A stretch of 64,000 bases of DNA, taken from the NCBI GenBank assembly GCA_033439765.1, contig JAULSN010000011.1:682001-746000 (forward strand), in the 5' to 3' direction. The notes below the pieces were generated by a model. The model searched no databases, was not told the origin of the DNA, and saw only the letters and a program-made list of their open reading frames with translations. This document shows positions 59,401 to 64,000 of this stretch, piece by piece (position 1 is the stretch's first letter; each line of letters opens with the position of its first letter). The DNA is from Lasiosphaeria ovina (Eukaryota > Ascomycota > Sordariomycetes > Sordariales > Lasiosphaeriaceae). The position numbers were made by a program, and so were the translations under genes.

Positions 59401-60257
59401 GATTGCACCGCGCGCAGCCACGCAATGCAATCAAGGACCCATGACCTCATTACGCCCAGAGATTTGCATTCCAAGGAAATGAACAACATCAGTCTATAGC
59501 TCGGTAAATTAAAAGATAAGAAGTCTTTTCTCAAAAACTTCAAAGTAGACTAGACCCGATTCCGGAGTCGACTTTCGAAATTATACCATGACGCCTCGGG
59601 CGCGGGGCTAGCTAAATCCGAAAAACTAAACGGAGTTAACTTGGCGGGGCCTTGGCGAAGCGGTTTAAAAGGTCAGTATCCGTACCTGCCTGATCAACCA
59701 CCCCTGCCCCTTGGCTGCTTCGCTTCCTGCTTGTCAGATTCGGGGAAACAGCTCCCTTGTTGGCCAAAGCGCAAGCCAAGCCCTGGGCGCTGCGGCCCGG
59801 CCCCCAGCGCGCCCCACAGTCGGAGACGGGGCGGATCGACATTGCCCCGTCTCCTCCGATCTCTTGACAGTTTGCCCCACCGACTCCGAGCGGGCTGCCA
59901 TATTGCACCGTCGCGCTCCGATTTCCTCAAATTTTCTTTTCGCGTTTTGATAAATATCTGCCGCTGCAGGGCAGGTGGCCTGCTTTCTCCCAAAAGCATG
60001 ACAGTACTGTTGTTATCGTTGCTGCTGACTGTCAAACCCGCGGTATTATTCCTGTTGGGTCGCGTTTTCGCCGTTACCTGAATCCGTCAGAGAGAGCAAA
60101 GAAAAAGACAAGGGTCGCTTACCGTTTTGCGATAAACAAGCCAAATCTGCAGCCACCTCTTTTTCTTTTTCTTTTCCTTTTTCTTTTTTTTCTTTTTTTT
60201 TTTCCAAATATTTATCTTAAATTCCCCACCCCGTGGCAACGAGAGCTCTCCACACCA
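53413..60257. other. Gene-poor 6.8 kb interval
   Basis: No recognisable gene on either strand. Frames longer than 100 codons (54158-54529, 56993-57655, 59641-60081) lack domains and show noncoding-like composition. The first few hundred bases are the regulator's promoter. A CTGCTG/TTGCTG-rich stretch is at 57593-57635, an 11 bp perfect hairpin at 59822-59854, and a T/C-rich tract at 60158-60205 just before the transporter start. TACCTA/TAGGTA words recur at 54.2-54.7 and 56.6 kb. Confidence 0.5.
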
Positions 60258-62079
60258 ATGGCCGCCGTCGCGAGTGGCGACCTTGAGAAGGGCGCTCTGG
60301 CGGGCCTGCAGCGCGGCGCTCGGAGTGACCGCGACTCTGAAGTTGCCAGTGCTAAGCCAGAGTCGGCTCCCGGTAGCGAGACTGAACGGGACCCCGAAGA
60401 CGCCAAGGAATCAGGTTCCGATGACAAGACTGGTGCTGCCGCCACGGCATTGCAGGACGCAGGCCCCCCTGATGGTGGTGCCGCTGCATGGCTAGTCGTT
60501 CTCGGCGCCTGGTGCTGCTCCTTCTGCAGCCCTGGTTGGATCAACAGTGCGTTCTTCTTTTTCCCGCTTTTTTTTCACATCCACTTCTTCTTCTCGATAT
60601 ACCCCGCCTGCCCGCCTGCCTGCCTGCCTACCTCCCCTGGTGATTGCCCAGGCGGTGATGACATAGGGGGCTAGGATGAGGTGTGGCATCCAACAGTAAG
60701 CAGTAGAGAGAATATGGACGCCGCTTGCTGACGGCATTGCTCCCCCTCCCCCACCAGGCATGGGTAGCTTCCAGGAGTACTACGAGCTCGGTCCTCTGAA
60801 AGAATACTCCAGCAGCACGATTGCGTGGATCCCGTCGCTCCAGCTGTTTTTCCTGTTCGGCCTGGGCCCAATCGTCGGCATCCTGTTCGACAGATATGGG
60901 CCGAGACCGCTCATCATCGCCGGGACCATCCTCCACGTCTTTGGCCTGATGATGGCGTCGCTGGCGACGACCTACTACCAGTTCGTCCTGTCCCAGGGCG
61001 TGTGCAGCGCCATCGGCGTCGCCTGTCTATACTCGCCTGGTAGGTCCAATATTCCCAAACCCCGTTCTCCCATCTTCACCGGCCTCTTGTGTCTATCCCC
61101 AAAGCTGACCGAATCGTGTGCCAAATCAAGCGCTGGCCTGCATATCGACATGGTTCAACAAGAAGCGCGGAGCGGCGATGGGCATCATGGCCACGGGCTC
61201 GTCGGTCGGCGGAGTCGTGTTCCCCATCATGATCAGCCGCATGATCAAGCTCAACGGGTACCCCTGGGCGCTGCGGACGGCCGCCTTCCTCATCCTCGGC
61301 CTCCAGATCGTCGCCTGCCTGACGGTGCGCTCGCGAACCAAGCCCGTGCCCAAGAAGCTGCCCGCCGGCCGCCTCGCCGCGCCCTTCACCGAGTCCGGCT
61401 TTGCCGTCCTGCTCTTCGGCATCTTCGTCCTCACCTTTGGCATGTACATCCCCATCGACTACCTGCCCTCGCAGGGCTACAATGAGGCGCACATGACCGA
61501 GGAGATGTCGCAGTACTTGGTCGCCATCCTGAACGCTGCAAGGTAAGCTAGAACCCCCCCCCCCCCCCCCCCCCCCCGAAACATTTCTCGTCTTTTTTCA
61601 AGAAAAAACAAAAATGCTGCGGGACGCTGACAGTTTTCCCCTTCACCAGTCTCTTTGGGCGTCTGGGCGCGGGCTACGGCGCGGACTGGATCGGGCGGTG
61701 GAACATGTTCATCATCGCGTGCCTGGTGTCGGGGATCTCGAGCCTGGCCATCTGGATCCCGGCGCAGACGGGCGGGATCACGATCGGGTACGCCATCGCG
61801 TTCGGGTTCGCGTCGGGCGCGTTCGTGTCGCTGGTCGGCGCGCTGCCCATCTCCGTGTCCCCTATCCCCGAGATCGGCTACCGCATGGGCATCGTGTTCC
61901 TCGTCATCTCCATCCCCGCTCTGACCATGGCCCCCATCGGCGGCGCCATCCTGCAGACCGCCGCCAACGGCTGGCTGTCCCTCAAGCTGTTCGCGGGTAT
62001 CATGTGCATCGCCGGCTCCTTGATTATTCTCTGGTCGCGCATGCTCTACACCGACAAGAAGCTCCTGAAGCTGTTCTGA
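60258..62079 (+). CDS. MFS monocarboxylate-type transporter, four exons
   Basis: Model join(60258..60546,60758..61039,61131..61542,61650..62079), 470 aa. Introns are 211, 91 and 107 bp with donors GTGCGT, GTAGGT and GTAAGC; all joins are in phase. A polar N-terminal tail of about 75 residues precedes PDGGAAAWLVVLGAW, the signature start of the fungal SLC16-like (MCT) family. Next come SMGSFQEYY, a FGLGPIVGILFDRYGPRP loop of MFS type, and about 12 membrane helices ending near LIILWSRML. It sits in the plasma or an organelle membrane and moves small acids or related molecules with protons. It could export the polyketide but is 6.8 kb beyond the regulator, so cluster membership is open. The third intron holds a run of 24 C (61554-61577). 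Confidence 0.85.
61554..61577. repeat. C24 homopolymer inside an MFS intron
   Basis: 24 consecutive C in the third intron of the transporter gene, shortly after the donor site. Comparable to the G23 run in the hydrolase intron. Confidence 0.9.
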
Positions 62080-63248
62080 GCGACGGACCTGCGGTCGTGG
62101 AGTCGCCGTGAGACTCAGAGGGGGCTGGATGGGCTCCTTCGCGTGGGCTGGGTCGATTCGGAGCTAATTTAGAGGTAATTGTTTTTAGATTTCTCACAAT
62201 CACCCTTTCCCGGAGTCGTCTGTGTGTTTTTTGCTCTTGAAACCTATAATTATGTTTACTGTCCTTTTTTTTTTTTTTTTTTTTTTGGCAGACCCTTGGG
62301 CTGTATAATATTCGGGACTGGCTTCATTTATATCTTGGTCTGCCGCATTCTTTGCGTGGGTGGGTGTCAATTTGGGAAAGATAAAACATGGTCTAATTAC
62401 GTAGGTAGATAGGAATACTGTAGAAAAGGCCACATTCGCTTCGAACTGGCCGGTTACGGCTTACAATGGATCATTCTTGAACCCAATGCAGTGGTGGTTG
62501 GCGTTGTGTAATTAATTGATTCCTCCTTGACGTTAATGCTCTATCTGAGGATAATTAACCTTGCTTGTCTTCAAATACATTCGAATTCAATGTTTTATCT
62601 ACTCACCGAGCCAAAGTCTCAGGGAATTAGGCACTTCGATGGTGTACCCAATCCCAAGGTAATCAACCTTGAGATCTTGACTTGATTCATTGACTATTGT
62701 CACTTTTGTGGCTTAGCGAGCTCGACGAACCGGAATTAGTTCTTTAGCTAATATTTTGACTTCCTGACCGACTCGGATTATAAGGGTTGTCTTGAAGAAA
62801 GTAAAACGGCAGTTTACGAAGAATTAATGCTAACTATGGCTGAAGTAAAGTATCTGTGGCTGAGGCTGTGTGGCTTGGGGCCTCCAAGTGTGGCTCGTCT
62901 CTCCAGCGCAGCCTCAGCTCCACCGCCACAGCACTGGGCTTGCCCCCCGGCGCAACCAGCAGCGCCCAAGTCTTCACAACACGCAGATGACAGGCAGTTC
63001 ACCACTATTTTTCCACTGCAAGTGCAATTGACAACTCAACTTTTAGTCAAACCTTCCAATCGCATCTGGGGGCGTGCTGGGCCCAATTCGCACGTCAAAC
63101 CCGTTTACCGCCATTCTCTCTCCCGTCCCCTCTCTTCCCCCACCTACGGGTACCACGAACGCTATCCTCACCGACTCTCCTCTCCAGACCGCAACGAAAG
63201 GAAAAGGAATACAAAATCCCAAGACTCACCACACACAGCAGAAGAACA
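62080..63248. other. Intergenic, transporter 3' flank and promoter of last gene
   Basis: 1.17 kb, AT-rich in the first 750 bp, with a T run of about 20 near 62266-62286. The last 200 bases are C-rich and pyrimidine-biased, as in many fungal promoters. No gene seen. Confidence 0.45.
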
Positions 63249-64000
63249 ATGGCCGACGTTCGCACGCTCCTGCGGCAGCAGCGCGCCGCGCGCCGTATAG
63301 AACATCCCCACGCGGCCTACTCAGATGCCGGCAAGCTGCTGTGCACCCTGTGCCACGAGCACGTCAAGGCGGAGTCGCTCTGGGACGGCCACGTCCGCGG
63401 CGTCGGCCACCAACAACGGCTCCAGACCCTGGCGCACGCGGCGGCAGCCACACGCAACAGTAAGACATCATTATTAGCAAATGGACATCAAGAGCAGCAG
63501 CAGAAGCAGCAGCAGCGGCCATACAGTGCTGACGAACCAGCAGCAGCAACAGCAGCAGCAGCAGACGCTCCAGCGGCGCCGTCCAACAAGCGGAAGCTCG
63601 ACGACGACGACGACGATGAAGAAATGGGCGACGACACAGCTGCAGCAGACGGGGCGGAGGCTGAAGACGGCGTGCGCAAGAAGCGCAGCAAGCCAGACAT
63701 GGTGCTGTCGCCGGAGGGGATGCTGACGCGGCGGGACAGTAGCGGCAGCGGGAAGCCGGTGACGCCGCCTCTCGGAGGGCGGCGGCAGTCGATGACGCCG
63801 ACGCTTGGGGTGGAAATGCAGATCCCGTCGCGGCCGGCGACGCCGGTGGCGCTGCGCGAGGGCGGCATTAGCAACAATCACAATGGCAGCTTCGGCCAGC
63901 ACAGCGCCAACAGCAGCATCAGCAGCGCGTCGGCGGGGCCGACAACGCCCAAAGCCGTGGGCCGGTCGCCGCTGATACCGCAGGACGAGACGGCCGGAAC
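63249..64000 (+). CDS. ZNF830/CCDC16-like zinc-finger protein, N-terminal part
   Basis: Open frame from the ATG at 63249 (MADVRTLLRQQ) to the right edge, 250 complete codons, no stop. The N-terminus matches the ZNF830/CCDC16 family: ARRIEHPHAAYSDAGKLLC followed by a U1-type finger C32-x2-C35-x12-H48-x5-H54. The family is nuclear and linked to pre-mRNA processing and genome stability in other eukaryotes. After the finger comes a Gln/Ala-rich linker coded by CAG repeats (63498-63563), a KRKLDDDDDDEE nuclear-localisation-like and acidic patch, and a GMLTRRDS segment near residue 157. The C-terminal coiled coil expected for the family would lie beyond the window. Good confidence in family; 3' end and any later introns are not visible. 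Confidence 0.75.
   Translation, partial: MADVRTLLRQQRAARRIEHPHAAYSDAGKLLCTLCHEHVKAESLWDGHVRGVGHQQRLQTLAHAAAATRNSKTSLLANGHQEQQQKQQQRPYSADEPAAATAAAADAPAAPSNKRKLDDDDDDEEMGDDTAAADGAEAEDGVRKKRSKPDMVLSPEGMLTRRDSSGSGKPVTPPLGGRRQSMTPTLGVEMQIPSRPATPVALREGGISNNHNGSFGQHSANSSISSASAGPTTPKAVGRSPLIPQDETAG

Noticed and set aside
1..64000. CRISPR arrays, bacterial operons, rRNA genes
   Set aside because: No regularly spaced direct repeats, no Shine-Dalgarno-led gene strings and no rRNA-like sequence; the window is eukaryotic nuclear DNA.

Overview
The window looks like chromosomal DNA of a filamentous ascomycete (Pezizomycotina, probably a Sordariomycete). The evidence is dozens of short 55-250 bp GT..AG introns, often with CTRAC-like branch sites, plus families typical of these fungi: HET-domain proteins, a DUF7580 protein, a Zn2Cys6 regulator, a PIR cell-wall protein and a highly reducing polyketide synthase (HR-PKS). 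No prokaryotic signal was seen. All exon-intron models were built by eye from splice sites and reading-frame continuity. There is no transcript support.

Left third (1-29 kb). A diverged HET-domain gene (minus), a DUF7580 gene (minus) and a large multi-zinc-finger gene (plus) lie within 9 kb, an arrangement reminiscent of fungal allorecognition loci. They are followed by a GT4 glycosyltransferase with a decayed duplicate of its own 3' end, a 4 kb gene-poor stretch with nested tandem repeats, and a small unknown gene. Next comes a 1,745 bp transposable element with perfect 36 bp terminal inverted repeats and TA target duplications, then an intact HET-ankyrin gene, a small two-exon gene, a U1-type zinc-finger (WBP4/FBP21-like) gene and a PIR/GPI cell-wall protein gene.

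Middle (29-54 kb). After a 7 kb gene-poor interval comes a polyketide biosynthetic cluster: cytochrome P450 (plus), alpha/beta hydrolase (minus), trans-acting enoyl reductase (minus), HR-PKS of 2,612 aa without an ER or release domain (plus, sharing a 0.8 kb divergent promoter with the enoyl reductase), and an AflR-type Zn2Cys6 regulator (minus). The expected logic is that the PKS builds a methylated, reduced chain, the partner ER reduces enoyl intermediates in trans, the hydrolase releases the chain (or joins two chains), the P450 oxidises the product, and the regulator controls the set. The hydrolase has a cysteine at the nucleophile position. With the ER-less PKS and trans-ER this resembles the gregatin (Grg) pathway as I remember it, in which a hydrolase fuses two polyketide chains made by one PKS. 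Short everted CCG/CGG elements occur upstream of all four enzyme genes.

Right end (54-64 kb). A 6.8 kb gene-poor interval separates the regulator from a monocarboxylate-type MFS transporter gene, which may or may not belong to the cluster. The last gene runs off the right edge and is a ZNF830/CCDC16-like nuclear zinc-finger protein.
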